Assembly (NCBI RefSeq): GCF_045207785.1
Contig: NZ_CP108776.1
Span: 1,922,001 to 1,986,000 of the forward strand
Direction: 5' to 3'
DNA length: 64,000 nt
DNA from: Embleya sp045207785
GTDB taxonomy: Bacteria > Actinomycetota > Actinomycetes > Streptomycetales > Streptomycetaceae
The translations under genes were made by a program, and so were the position numbers. Each line of letters begins with the position of its first letter. The first letter of the stretch is position 1. Shown here piece by piece: positions 1-7,125 of this stretch. The notes under the pieces were generated by a model that did no database searches, had not been told where the DNA came from, and worked only from the letters and a program-made list of their open reading frames with translations.

Positions 1-619
1 CGGCGACGAGCGAGCCGCCCTCGCGCGCGATCGGCAGCAGCTGCGGGACGGCGGCGGCGAGCGAGATGTCGTACGCGTTGCCCGCGTACACGCCGCCGAG
101 CAGCGGCTCGACCAGCCGGTCCACCACCTCGTGGCCGAGCCGCTCGGCCACGTAGCGGCCCACCGCGACATCGTCCTCGTAGCGGTGGGTGGCGAGCGCG
201 TGGTCCAGCGGGATCCGGGCCAGGCCCGCGGCGGAGAGCACGCCGCTCGCCGCCAACGGCTCCAGGTCGCCGGGCACACCCATGACGTGTCCGCGCGGCA
301 TCGGCCGCAACGCACCGCGCGTCCACAGCGAGGCGCTCGCGGTGGTCGGCGGCTGGAGATCGTCGGCGAGGCCGACCTCGCGAGCGAGGTCGATCGACTC
401 GGTGCGCCGCGCGAGCATCGATTCCGCGCCCTCGTCCACCGCTACGCCCGCGATCGTGGTGGCATGCAGCTTGCCACCGACCCGGGCCGACCCCTCGAGC
501 ACCGTGACGGTAAGCGCGGGATCGCCATCCCTGAGCAGGATCCAAGCAGCCGTCAGACCGGCAATACCGCCACCCACGACAACAACATGACGACCGTGTC
601 CCACCGGCGAACTGTCCAC
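1..619 (-). CDS. hemG: Protoporphyrinogen oxidase (HemG/HemY type), 5' part only
   Basis: The leftward reading frame starts at a GTG at 619, preceded by a GAGAAGG ribosome-binding site, and runs off the left edge of the window, so about 206 N-terminal residues are visible. Residues about 12-26 form the FAD dinucleotide-binding motif VVVVGGGIAGLTAAW. It is followed by the family-typical segment around KLHATTIAGVAVDEGAESML and by LVEPLLGGVYAGNAYDISL. Known family role: oxygen-dependent, FAD-containing oxidation of a porphyrinogen in haem synthesis; in Actinobacteria this is the coproporphyrin branch. Context supports this, because hemE lies upstream on the same strand. The usual short hemE-hemG gap is here filled by repeats and an IS110 element, so hemG may need its own promoter. 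A carotenoid desaturase or other amine oxidase is less likely given the haem context. Confidence 0.9.
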   Translation of the reverse strand, partial: MDSSPVGHGRHVVVVGGGIAGLTAAWILLRDGDPALTVTVLEGSARVGGKLHATTIAGVAVDEGAESMLARRTESIDLAREVGLADDLQPPTTASASLWTRGALRPMPRGHVMGVPGDLEPLAASGVLSAAGLARIPLDHALATHRYEDDVAVGRYVAERLGHEVVDRLVEPLLGGVYAGNAYDISLAAAVPQLLPIAREGGSLVA

Positions 620-699
620 ACCGCACCTTCTCACGACGCCACCCCAGAGCACGGAACACGCCCCATCGACGCAACAAAACCCGAACCCCACCCCGCCCG

Positions 700-747
700 A
701 CGCATGAAGCCACCTCAACCAAAGACCAGCCAAATCAAGCCCGTCCG
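700..747. repeat. Left remnant of the intergenic repeat array, cut by the IS110 element
   Basis: This stretch matches one unit of the array on the other side of the insertion element (GAAGCCACCTCAACC...CAAATCAAGCCCGTCCG). It stops abruptly after CCCGTCCG, where the intact unit would continue GCGCTTGAGG. The break marks the left insertion junction of the element. Confidence 0.7.
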
Positions 748-763
748 ATTCCTAATCTTGTTG

Positions 764-1954
764 TCAAGCGGCGAGTGTGACGGGTGGTGTGGGCTCGTAG
801 CACCGTCCGTCACGCAGCAGGGCCCACAGGACGTTGACGCGACGGCGGGCCAGAGCAAGGACTGCCTGGGTGTGCCGCTTGCCCTCGGCCCGCTTGCGGT
901 CGTAGAAGCGGCGGGACTCGTCGCAGTACCGGATGCTGATCAGCGCGGAGGTGTAGAACACGCGTTGGAGGCGCCGGTTGTAGCGCTGGGGGCGGTGGAG
1001 GTTGCCGCTGACCTTGCCCGAGTCGCGCGGGGCCGGGGCGACGCCGGCGAACGCGGCGAGGCGGTCGGGGGTGGCGAACGCGCTCATGTCGCCGCCGGTC
1101 GCGGCGAGGAACTCGGCGCCGAGCAACGGCCCGATGCCGGGCATGCTCGTGATCACGGCGGCGTGTTCGTGCTCGCGAAACCGGCCCTCGACGAGCTTGT
1201 CCGTCTCGGCGATCCGCTCGTTGAGGGCCATCACCTCCCTGGCCAACGTGTGGACCAGCCGTGCTGTGATCTTCTCGCCCGGCACCGCGGTGTGTTGGCG
1301 CTCGGCCGCTGCGACGGCGCCGGCGGCGAGCTGCGCGGCATTGCGAACCTTGCGGTTGTGCAGCCAGGTCTCCAGTCGCCGGGCGCCCGCGCGGCGGATC
1401 GCCGCCGGGGTCTGATAACCCGTCAGGAGAACCAACGGTCCGACATTGGTGAGGTCCAACTCCCTTTCCAAGGCCGGGAATATTCCGGTCAGCAGGGCTC
1501 GGAGGCGGTTGATCGAGCGGGTGCGGTCGGCGGCGAGGTCCATACGGTGGGCGGTGAGGAGCCCCAGCTCGACGGTGAGCTCGTCGCCGGGCCGCAGCGG
1601 GTGCAGGTCGCGGCGGACGCGGGCCTGGTCGGCGATGATCGCCGCGTCCTTCGCGTCGGTCTTGCCCTCGCCCCGGTAGCCGTCGGCCGCACGGTTGACG
1701 ACCCGGCCGGGAATGTAGAGGAGGTGCTGGTCGTGGTTGACGAGCAGCGCGATGAGCAGGCCCGCGGCGCCGTCCGTGAGGTCGACGGCCCACACCACGT
1801 CCGTGTCCAGGGCCAGGACGTCCGCCACCAGGTCGAGCAAAACCGGCTCGTCGTTGGCCACCCGGCGCGAGAGCAGCCGCTTCCCGTTCTCGTCGATCGC
1901 CACGCAGTGGTGGTGGGTCTTCCCCGCGTCCACCCCGGCCCAGATCCTCGCCAC
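764..1954 (-). CDS. IS110-family DEDD transposase/recombinase
   Basis: A 396-aa protein starting at GTG 1954. The N-terminal RuvC-like DEDD domain shows D9 (GVDAGK), D58 (WAVDLTDG, where many members have Glu), D100 and D103 (GKTDAKDA). A central helical region follows. The C-terminal Transposase_20 domain has the hallmark MPGIGPLLGAEFLAA at about 271-285 and FATPDRLAAFAGVAP, then RDSGK at 310-314, where S312 is the likely nucleophile. In this family the enzyme excises and inserts the element through a circular intermediate, using an element-encoded bridge RNA to choose donor and target. Length is normal and no key residue is lost, so the element looks potentially active. The stop codon overlaps a TTGACA hexamer (762-767) at the right end, which could act as the -35 box of a circle-junction promoter. 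Confidence 0.93.
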   Translation of the reverse strand: MARIWAGVDAGKTHHHCVAIDENGKRLLSRRVANDEPVLLDLVADVLALDTDVVWAVDLTDGAAGLLIALLVNHDQHLLYIPGRVVNRAADGYRGEGKTDAKDAAIIADQARVRRDLHPLRPGDELTVELGLLTAHRMDLAADRTRSINRLRALLTGIFPALERELDLTNVGPLVLLTGYQTPAAIRRAGARRLETWLHNRKVRNAAQLAAGAVAAAERQHTAVPGEKITARLVHTLAREVMALNERIAETDKLVEGRFREHEHAAVITSMPGIGPLLGAEFLAATGGDMSAFATPDRLAAFAGVAPAPRDSGKVSGNLHRPQRYNRRLQRVFYTSALISIRYCDESRRFYDRKRAEGKRHTQAVLALARRRVNVLWALLRDGRCYEPTPPVTLAA

Positions 1955-1989
1955 AAGCGCCTCCGCAAGTCTGTCGGTTCGTGTTGTCC

Positions 1990-2182
1990 CGCAGACGACC
2001 TCGCCGTCGAGTCCCTACACAGCGACCGAATCGCAGTTCCTAATCAGCGGCCGAGTCGTCGCGGGGTGCCGGGCGGCAAATCGAACAAAGCCACGATCGG
2101 CAGACGCCTGAAAGCCACACCCGGCACCCCTGGGTGGGAGAACCCTACGAATGGCTCGCCCTGCCCATCAACAAGGTAGGGA
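1990..2182 (-). ncRNA. Predicted IS110 bridge RNA
   Basis: This is the non-coding region upstream of the transposase, read leftward. By eye it folds into two internal-loop structures in the order known for IS110 bridge RNAs. First loop: closed by a perfect 11-bp stem (2120-2130 with 2063-2073), with a small apical GCC/GGC stem. Its 5' side carries TCAGGCG, identical to the left flank of the insertion, and its 3' side carries GUUCG, which could pair with the right flank CGGAC through one G-U. Second loop: closed by GACGAC/GTCGTC (2055-2060 with 1994-1999), with apical stem GCGA/TCGC (2031-2034 with 2022-2025). Its 5' side has GATTAGGAA (2045-2037), identical to the element's right end (757-749). 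Its 3' side has GTAGGGAC (2018-2011), complementary to the left end (2176-2183). The fold and guide assignments are inference. RNA ends are unknown. Confidence 0.65.
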
Positions 2183-2668
2183 CGCCTGAGGCCACCTCGA
2201 CCGAAAGCCGCCCAAATCAAGCCCGTCCGGCGCTTGAGGCCACCTCGACCGAAAGCCAGCCAAATCAAGCCCGTCCGGCGCTTGAGGACAAGCCGGCCAC
2301 AGGCCGCCCCACCCAGCCCGGCCGGCCGGCGCTTGAGGCCACCTCGACCGAAAGCCAGCCAAATCAAGCCCGTCCGGCGCTTGAGGACAAGCCGGCCACA
2401 GGCCGCCCCACCCAGCCCGGCCGGCGCTTGAGGCCACCTCAACCGAAGACCGGCCAAATCAAGCCCGTCCGGCGCTTGAGGACAAGCCAGCCACAGGCCG
2501 CCCCACCCAGCCCGGCCGGCGCTTGAGGCCACCTCGACCGAAGACCGGCCAAATCAAGCCCGTCCGGCGCTTGAGGACAAGCCGGCCACAGGCCGCCCCA
2601 CCCAGCCCGGCCGGCGCTTGAGGCCACCCAGCCCGGCCGGCACATGAGGCCAACCCCCCAGCACCACC
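2183..2668. repeat. Alternating two-type intergenic repeat array between hemE and the IS110 element
   Basis: About ten half-units of 47-48 bp alternate. Type A has GAGGCCACCTCGACCGAAAG…CAAATCAAGCCCGTCCGGCGCTT. Type B has GAGGACAAGCCGGCCACAGG…CCCACCCAGCCCGGCCGGCGCTT. Both end in the same CCGGCGCTTGAGG block, so each junction can form short GC-rich hairpins. Reading frames through it on both strands are repeat artefacts, not genes. It lies directly downstream of hemE and could act in transcript ending. From memory, CCCGTCCGGCG(C/T)TTGAGG-type repeats are common between Streptomyces genes. They are not CRISPR repeats: there are no unique spacers. Confidence 0.85.
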
Positions 2669-3733
2669 TCACCGCACGCTGACCTCATGCACATGCTCCA
2701 CGATCCGCGTCAACACCTCGGGATCCGTGTTCGGCAACACCCCATGCCCAAGGTTGAAGATGTGCCCCTCGGCCAAGCGCCCAGCGGCCAACACCTCGTC
2801 CGTCTTCACCCGCACCGCGTCCCAAGGCGCGAACACCACGGCCGAGTCCAGGTTGCCCTGCAACGCCTTCCCCGGCCCGACCCGCTCCGCGGCCACGTCC
2901 AGCGGAATCCGCCAGTCGACGCCGACCACATCGGCCCCCGCCTCGCCGAACATCTTGAGCAGCTCACCCGTGCCCACCCCGAAGTGGATCCGCGGCACGC
3001 CGTAGTGCTCCACCGACGACAGCACCTTCGTGCTCGCCGGCATCACCGCCGCCCGATAGTCCGCCGCGGAGAGCGCGCCGGCCCACGAGTCGAACAGCTG
3101 GATCGCCGAGGCGCCCGCCTCGATCTGTACCTTCAGGAACGCCGACGTGATGTCCGCGAGCCGGTCCACGAGGTCGGCCCACAGCTGCGGGTCCCCGTAC
3201 ATCAGGGCCTTGGTCTGCTCGTGGTTCTTCGACGGGCCGCCCTCGACGAGGTAGCTCGCGAGCGTGAACGGCGCGCCCGCGAACCCGATCAGCGGGGTCG
3301 CGCCGAGTTCGCCGACCAGCTGACCGACCGCCTCGGTGATGTAGGGGACGTCGTCCGGCGTGAGGTCGCGCAACTGCGCGAGGTCGGCGCGCGAGCGGAT
3401 CGGGTTCGCCACGACCGGCCCGACCCCGGGCTTGATGTCGAGGTCCACGCCGATCGCCTTGAGCGGGACGACGATGTCGCTGAAGAAGATCGCCGCGTCC
3501 ACCCCGTGCCGGCGCACCGGCTGCAACGTGATCTCGGTGACGAGATCCGGCCGCATGCACGATTCCAGCATCGCGGTGCCCTCGCGGAGCTTGCGGTACT
3601 CGGGCAGCGAACGGCCGGCCTGGCGCATGAACCACACCGGTGTGTGCGGAACGGGTTCGCGGCGGCAGGCCCGCAGGAAGGCCGAGTCTCGGACGGTGGC
3701 GTGCGGAAGGCTGGTTTCGGTCACGTCCGCCAT
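2669..3733 (-). CDS. hemE: Uroporphyrinogen decarboxylase
   Basis: A 354-aa cytoplasmic enzyme of normal family length. It converts uroporphyrinogen III to coproporphyrinogen III by removing four acetate carboxyl groups in haem synthesis. The first family signature PVWFMRQAGR is at 32-41, with substrate-contacting arginines, and the second, GFAGAPFTLASYLVEGG, lies near 150-166. The catalytic aspartate lies in FFSDIVVPLKAIG. Start ATG 3733. The gene is divergent from the DUF3000 gene (83 bp between starts) and is followed downstream by the repeat array, the IS110 element and hemG on the same strand. Nothing appears damaged in the coding sequence. Confidence 0.96.
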   Translation of the reverse strand: MADVTETSLPHATVRDSAFLRACRREPVPHTPVWFMRQAGRSLPEYRKLREGTAMLESCMRPDLVTEITLQPVRRHGVDAAIFFSDIVVPLKAIGVDLDIKPGVGPVVANPIRSRADLAQLRDLTPDDVPYITEAVGQLVGELGATPLIGFAGAPFTLASYLVEGGPSKNHEQTKALMYGDPQLWADLVDRLADITSAFLKVQIEAGASAIQLFDSWAGALSAADYRAAVMPASTKVLSSVEHYGVPRIHFGVGTGELLKMFGEAGADVVGVDWRIPLDVAAERVGPGKALQGNLDSAVVFAPWDAVRVKTDEVLAAGRLAEGHIFNLGHGVLPNTDPEVLTRIVEHVHEVSVR

Positions 3734-3816
3734 GGTCCCAGACGGCCGCAGCCGGTCCGACCCGCCCGGCGCGTCGCCCGGGCGTGGCGACCCCGGCGCC
3801 GCCTAGGCTGCGGGGC

Positions 3817-4413
3817 ATGGCAGCAGTCGGCGAGACCGAGGAGCCCGAGGAGTTCCGGCAGGCGCTGGCGGGATGGCGTGACGCGATCCTGCGCCCCGAG
3901 ATCGTCCTCGAGGAGATGTCCCGGCCACGCGGCCTGGCCCCCTACTCGGCGGCGTTCGCGGCCGAGGTGGCCCTGGGCGACGACGAGGACGAACTGGCCG
4001 GCGGCCGCATCGTGCTGTTGCACGACCCGGCCGGCCACGAGGCGTGGGAGGGCACGTTCCGCGTCGTCACCATGACGCGCGCCGAGCTCGAACCCGAGCT
4101 GGCCATGGACCCGCTGCTGCCCGAGGTCGGGTGGACCTGGCTCACCGAGTCGTTGCACGCGGTCGACGCGGCGTACCGGGCCCCCAGCGGCACGGTCAGC
4201 CGCAGCACGTCCCAGGGCTTCGGCGGCCTCTCGGGGCAGATCGCCCGGACCGAGATCGAGGTCAGGGCGTCGTGGACGCCGGTCGGCGACGACCTGCTCC
4301 CGCACCTGTTGGCCTGGACCGAACTCATGTGCACCTGCGCCGGTCTGCCGCCCGTCGTGGCCGGTGAGGGCGTTGTCGCCATGCCGCGACGGCCCTCGCG
4401 ACCCGGTTCCTGA
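3817..4413 (+). CDS. DUF3000 family protein
   Basis: A 198-aa protein beginning MAAVGETEEPEEFRQALAGWRDAILRPEI. It has the conserved DUF3000 features: an acidic N-terminus, RPEIVLEEMSRPRGLAPYSAAF near 25-50, a central region with GWTWLTESL, and SGTVSRSTSQGFGGLSGQ near 125-145. No transmembrane segment or catalytic motif is visible and the family function is unknown. I chose ATG 3817 because the longer in-frame start would overlap the divergent hemE and its promoter. The ribosome-binding site is weak (GCGGGG). Its position beside hemE and upstream of a LuxR regulator and rnd is, from memory, conserved in Streptomyces. Confidence 0.85.
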   Translation: MAAVGETEEPEEFRQALAGWRDAILRPEIVLEEMSRPRGLAPYSAAFAAEVALGDDEDELAGGRIVLLHDPAGHEAWEGTFRVVTMTRAELEPELAMDPLLPEVGWTWLTESLHAVDAAYRAPSGTVSRSTSQGFGGLSGQIARTEIEVRASWTPVGDDLLPHLLAWTELMCTCAGLPPVVAGEGVVAMPRRPSRPGS

Positions 4414-4592
4414 CCCGCCGACCGACCGCTCCGAGACCCCTCGGTCACACACCCGGGTCAACGTCGCATAACGGATTTGGATCTTCCTCTAAAGCCGAGC
4501 GCCATATGTGCCGAAGGACAGGGTGACCACCCCGAAGGAGTAGCTGGTCGGGCCGCTTCTTCGGGAATCGCGATCACTGCGCAGGAGGCCCG

Positions 4593-5261
4593 GTGTCGGT
4601 ACTTCTCGATCACCCTGCAAACCTGCTTGCCTACCGTCCTTCCAAGCCCACGGCAATGGTTGTCGTCGCTGACCCTCGGGTTCGCGACGCGGTCATCCGC
4701 CACCTGTGGGCCCTCGGTGTACGCGACGTCGTCGGGGCGTCGACCATCGCCGAGGCTCGATCCCGTGCCGGCACGCCGCGCGACCTCTGTGTCGCCGACG
4801 TGCACCTGCCGGACGGCTCCGGACTCACGCTTCTCACCGAGATGCGCGCGTCCGGTTGGCCGAACGGCTTGGCACTCTCCGCAGCCGACGACATCGGTGC
4901 CGTTCGTTCCGCGCTTGCCGCGGGCGTTCGGGGCTATGTCGTGACCGGTGCGCGAGCGGGACTGAACCCAGGACACGCACGGCAAGCCGGAATGCACCAC
5001 GGGATGCCCCAGGCAAACCGCATGCGTCCGTCGGAACAGCGCGGGACGGAGCCCGGCTCCGGAGTTCGGGAGCTTTCTGCGCGCGAGATCGAGGTCCTGC
5101 GCCTCGTCGCGGAGGGCCGGTCCAACAAGGCGATCGGTCAGGCGATGGGCCTGTCGGCGCTGACGGTCAAGAGCCATCTCGCACGCATCGCCCGGAAGAT
5201 GGGCACGGGCGACCGTGCCGGCATGGTGGCCCTCGCGTTGCGGGCGGGCATCATCAGCTGA
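4593..5261 (+). CDS. LuxR-family response-regulator-like transcription factor
   Basis: A 222-aa protein starting at GTG 4593, four bases after a perfect AGGAGG. The N-terminal half resembles a receiver domain: D27 in VVADPRVRD and a phospho-acceptor candidate D69 in VADVHLPDGSG. It lacks the usual acidic pair and a clear conserved lysine, so phosphorylation may not occur. A linker of about 35 residues follows, then a LuxR/GerE helix-turn-helix from about 155 (ELSAREIEVLRLVAEGRSNK through LTVKSHLARIARKMGTGDRAGMV). No sensor kinase is adjacent. Role: DNA-binding regulator with unknown targets. The gene stands alone and is followed by a strong terminator. Confidence 0.88.
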   Translation: MSVLLDHPANLLAYRPSKPTAMVVVADPRVRDAVIRHLWALGVRDVVGASTIAEARSRAGTPRDLCVADVHLPDGSGLTLLTEMRASGWPNGLALSAADDIGAVRSALAAGVRGYVVTGARAGLNPGHARQAGMHHGMPQANRMRPSEQRGTEPGSGVRELSAREIEVLRLVAEGRSNKAIGQAMGLSALTVKSHLARIARKMGTGDRAGMVALALRAGIIS

Positions 5262-5322
5262 GGAAAGCTCGAAGTCGGTTCCTCCGACATGGCATCAGGC
5301 ACGTCATCAGGTACAGCCGAAT

Positions 5323-5361
5323 CCCGGCGGGTGAAGTTCACCCGCCGGGTTTCGGCTTTTC
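5323..5361 (+). terminator. Intrinsic terminator after the LuxR-type regulator
   Basis: A perfect inverted repeat, CCCGGCGGGTGAA (5323-5335) with TTCACCCGCCGGG (5337-5349), is followed by a T-rich tract (TTTCGGCTTTT). It lies 60 bp beyond the stop codon. Confidence 0.85.
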
Positions 5362-5701
5362 CGGCGTCCCGTCGTCGGGGTGCGCGGCCGATCGAGGTTC
5401 CTTGGCCTCGCCGACCTCGCTTGCTCCTCGGGCCCTCGGCTCTCCCCGGCTCCCCGGCTCCCCGGCTCCCCGAGTCTTCGGGCCCTCGGCTCCCCGAGCC
5501 CCCGAGTCGAGGCGAACGGGCGATTCCGGTTTTCGCGTGCTTCGGGTGGGGGTACATGGGCGATTCCGGCCCCCGACCCCGCCCGCGGTCCCTCGACCTG
5601 GTGGTTTTTGTGCTGTTTCCGACCGCCGTACACCGTGCGGGGCGCGCCCACCTTGGCGGGGACCTGCCCGATCGGGTGGACGGGCGGGTTATTTTGGTGG
5701 G
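5362..5701. repeat. GC-rich intergenic region with short direct repeats before rnd
   Basis: No gene is visible. The stretch contains three to four tandem copies of TCCCCGGC (about 5443-5473), repeated CTCGGCTCCCCGAG-like palindromic pieces, and two copies of GGGCGATTCCGG (about 5518 and 5548). The promoter of rnd must lie within about 100 bp upstream of 5702, but I cannot single out a convincing -10/-35 pair. Confidence 0.5.
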
Positions 5702-7051
5702 GTGACCGACGCCTCCTTCGAAACCTCATCCGAACTTCCGGCGCCGGTCCCCCCGGCGCCGGTCCCTTTGCTGGCTCCTCGTGAGGGCGTACCGCCGGTC
5801 GTGGCGGATCCACAGGCGCTCGCCGAGACCGTCGCCGCCTTCGCCGCCGGAGCGGGACCGGTCGCCGTCGACGCCGAACGGGCGTCGGGCTATCGCTACG
5901 GACAACGCGCCTATCTGATCCAACTGCGCCGGGCCGGCGCGGGCAGCGCCCTGGTCGACCCCGCCGCGTGCCCGGACCTGTCCGAGCTCGGCGCGGCGAT
6001 CGTCGACGCCGAGTGGGTCCTGCACGCCGCGTCGCAGGACCTGCCCTGCCTGGCCGAGGTCGGCATGATCCCGCGGCGGATCTTCGACACCGAGCTGGCC
6101 GGGCGGCTCGCCGCCTTCCCGCGGGTGGGACTCGGCGCGATGGTCGAGGCCGTGCTCGGTTTCTCCCTGGAGAAGGGGCACTCGGCCGTGGACTGGTCCA
6201 CGCGCCCGCTGCCCGAGCCGTGGCTGCGCTACGCGGCGCTCGACGTCGAAGTGCTGATCGAGCTGCGCAACGAGCTCGAGGGCATCCTGACCGAGCAGGG
6301 CAAGCTCGACTGGGCCCTGCAGGAGTTCGCCGCGATCGCCGCCGCGCCGCCCCCGCCGCCGCGCGTGGACCCCTGGCGGCGCACGTCCGGCCTGCACCGC
6401 GTGCGGCGCCGCCGCCAGCTGGCGATCGTGCGCTCGTTGTGGCTGGCCAGGGACGCGATCGCCCGGCAGAAGGACGTCTCGCCGGGCCGGGTCATCCCGG
6501 ACACCGCGATCGTCGAGGCCGCGCTCGCGGGCCCCGCGTCGGTGGCGACGCTGCTCGCGCTGCCCGGCTTCACCGGTCGGGACAGCCGGCGCCAGGCCGG
6601 TGTGTGGCTGGCCTCGATCGAGCAGGCCCGGGCGCTGCCCGAGGTCGAACTGCCGATGTCCACGCTGCCCCACGAGGGCCCGCCGCCGGCGCGCGCGTGG
6701 ACGGACAAGGACCCGGCCGCCGCGGAGCGCCTGACCGCCGCCAAGACCGCTGTGGCCGCCATCGCGGACGAGCACACGCTGCCCACCGAGAACCTGCTCG
6801 CCCCGGACTATGTGCGCCGCCTCGCGTGGCCCCGGCCGGCGGCCCACCGCCGACGCGGTCGGCGACGTGCTGCGCGCGTTCGGCGCGCGGCCGTGGCAGA
6901 TCTCGCTGACCGCGCCCGCGTTGTCCGGCGCGTTCCTGCGCCTGGCCGCGCACGCCGCCAACGGCACGAGCGCCTGAGCACGCACCGGGCCGGGACTTCC
7001 GACCGGCCCGGTGTACGGCGCAATACCCCAGCTTTGCTTTGTCTGCATTGA
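5702..7051 (+). CDS. rnd: Ribonuclease D-like 3'-5' exonuclease with HRDC domain, C-terminus apparently frameshifted
   Basis: GTG 5702 begins a protein with a DEDD exonuclease domain: motif I VAVDAERASGYRYGQ (about 59-73), motif II HAASQDLPCLAEV, motif III RYAALDVEVLIELRNEL. An HRDC domain follows (RRRRQLAIVRSLWLARDAIA, then the SPGRVIPDTAIVEAA region). Family role: trimming of 3' ends of structured RNAs. After VRRLAW (about 6826) the frame becomes arginine-rich and runs to 7051, into the efeU promoter. The next frame instead gives a natural ending, ARPWQISLTAPALSGAFLRL, stopping at 6977. One surplus base near the GGCCCCGG run would explain this. It is either a sequencing error or a real mutation that changes only the last ~45 residues and leaves the catalytic domain intact. 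Confidence 0.85.
   Translation: MTDASFETSSELPAPVPPAPVPLLAPREGVPPVVADPQALAETVAAFAAGAGPVAVDAERASGYRYGQRAYLIQLRRAGAGSALVDPAACPDLSELGAAIVDAEWVLHAASQDLPCLAEVGMIPRRIFDTELAGRLAAFPRVGLGAMVEAVLGFSLEKGHSAVDWSTRPLPEPWLRYAALDVEVLIELRNELEGILTEQGKLDWALQEFAAIAAAPPPPPRVDPWRRTSGLHRVRRRRQLAIVRSLWLARDAIARQKDVSPGRVIPDTAIVEAALAGPASVATLLALPGFTGRDSRRQAGVWLASIEQARALPEVELPMSTLPHEGPPPARAWTDKDPAAAERLTAAKTAVAAIADEHTLPTENLLAPDYVRRLAWPRPAAHRRRGRRRAARVRRAAVADLADRARVVRRVPAPGRARRQRHERLSTHRAGTSDRPGVRRNTPALLCLH
6822..6977 (+). other. Displaced reading frame of the RNase D C-terminus (frameshift site)
   Basis: In the frame ending at TGA 6975-6977 the codons from about 6850 read PTADAVGDVLRAFGARPWQI and then SLTAPALSGAFLRLAAHA. 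This looks like the normal end of actinobacterial RNase D. The upstream frame is offset by one base. The switch must occur between about 6826 and 6850, within TGGCCCCGGCCGGCGGCCC. Confidence 0.7.
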
Positions 7052-7071
7052 CGCCGACTCGGGTCGGATGG

Positions 7072-7090
7072 TTTGGTTAGCCTCGCCTAA
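7072..7090 (+). promoter_or_regulatory. Iron-repressor (DmdR/IdeR) box upstream of efeU
   Basis: TTTGGTTAGCCTCGCCTAA matches 15 of 19 positions of the iron-box consensus TTAGGTTAGGCTAACCTAA. It ends 35 bp before the efeU start codon, a normal place for an operator. This predicts repression of efeU by an iron-loaded DtxR-family protein. Confidence 0.8.
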
Positions 7091-7125
7091 TTTTTCTATA
7101 TTTGTTCGAGCAAGCGGGGTAACCA

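Larger units (their letters stand above)
748..2182 (-). mobile_element. IS110-family insertion sequence, about 1.44 kb
   Basis: The element lies inside an intergenic repeat. The left flank ends within a repeat unit (…CCCGTCCG, 747), and the right flank resumes a unit at GACGCCTGAGGCCACCTCG from about 2183. It contains one DEDD transposase gene read leftward, with only about 15 nt after the stop codon and about 230 nt of non-coding DNA before the start codon. That asymmetry is typical of the IS110 group. I see no terminal inverted repeats and no clear target duplication, as expected for this family. Exact ends are inferred to within a few bases. CG occurs at both junctions (746-747 and 2183-2184) and could be the exchanged core dinucleotide. 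Confidence 0.8.

Noticed and set aside
749..2045. TTCCTAATC direct repeat as the target duplication of a shorter element
   Set aside because: The right copy lies 140 bp inside the element, because the flanking repeat resumes only at 2183; it fits better as a donor guide of the bridge RNA.
2183..2668. CRISPR array
   Set aside because: Repeats are contiguous and alternate; there are no unique spacers and no cas genes.
2044..2672. Several ORFs on both strands within the repeat array
   Set aside because: They are translations of the 47-48 bp repeats, with no ribosome-binding sites or family features.
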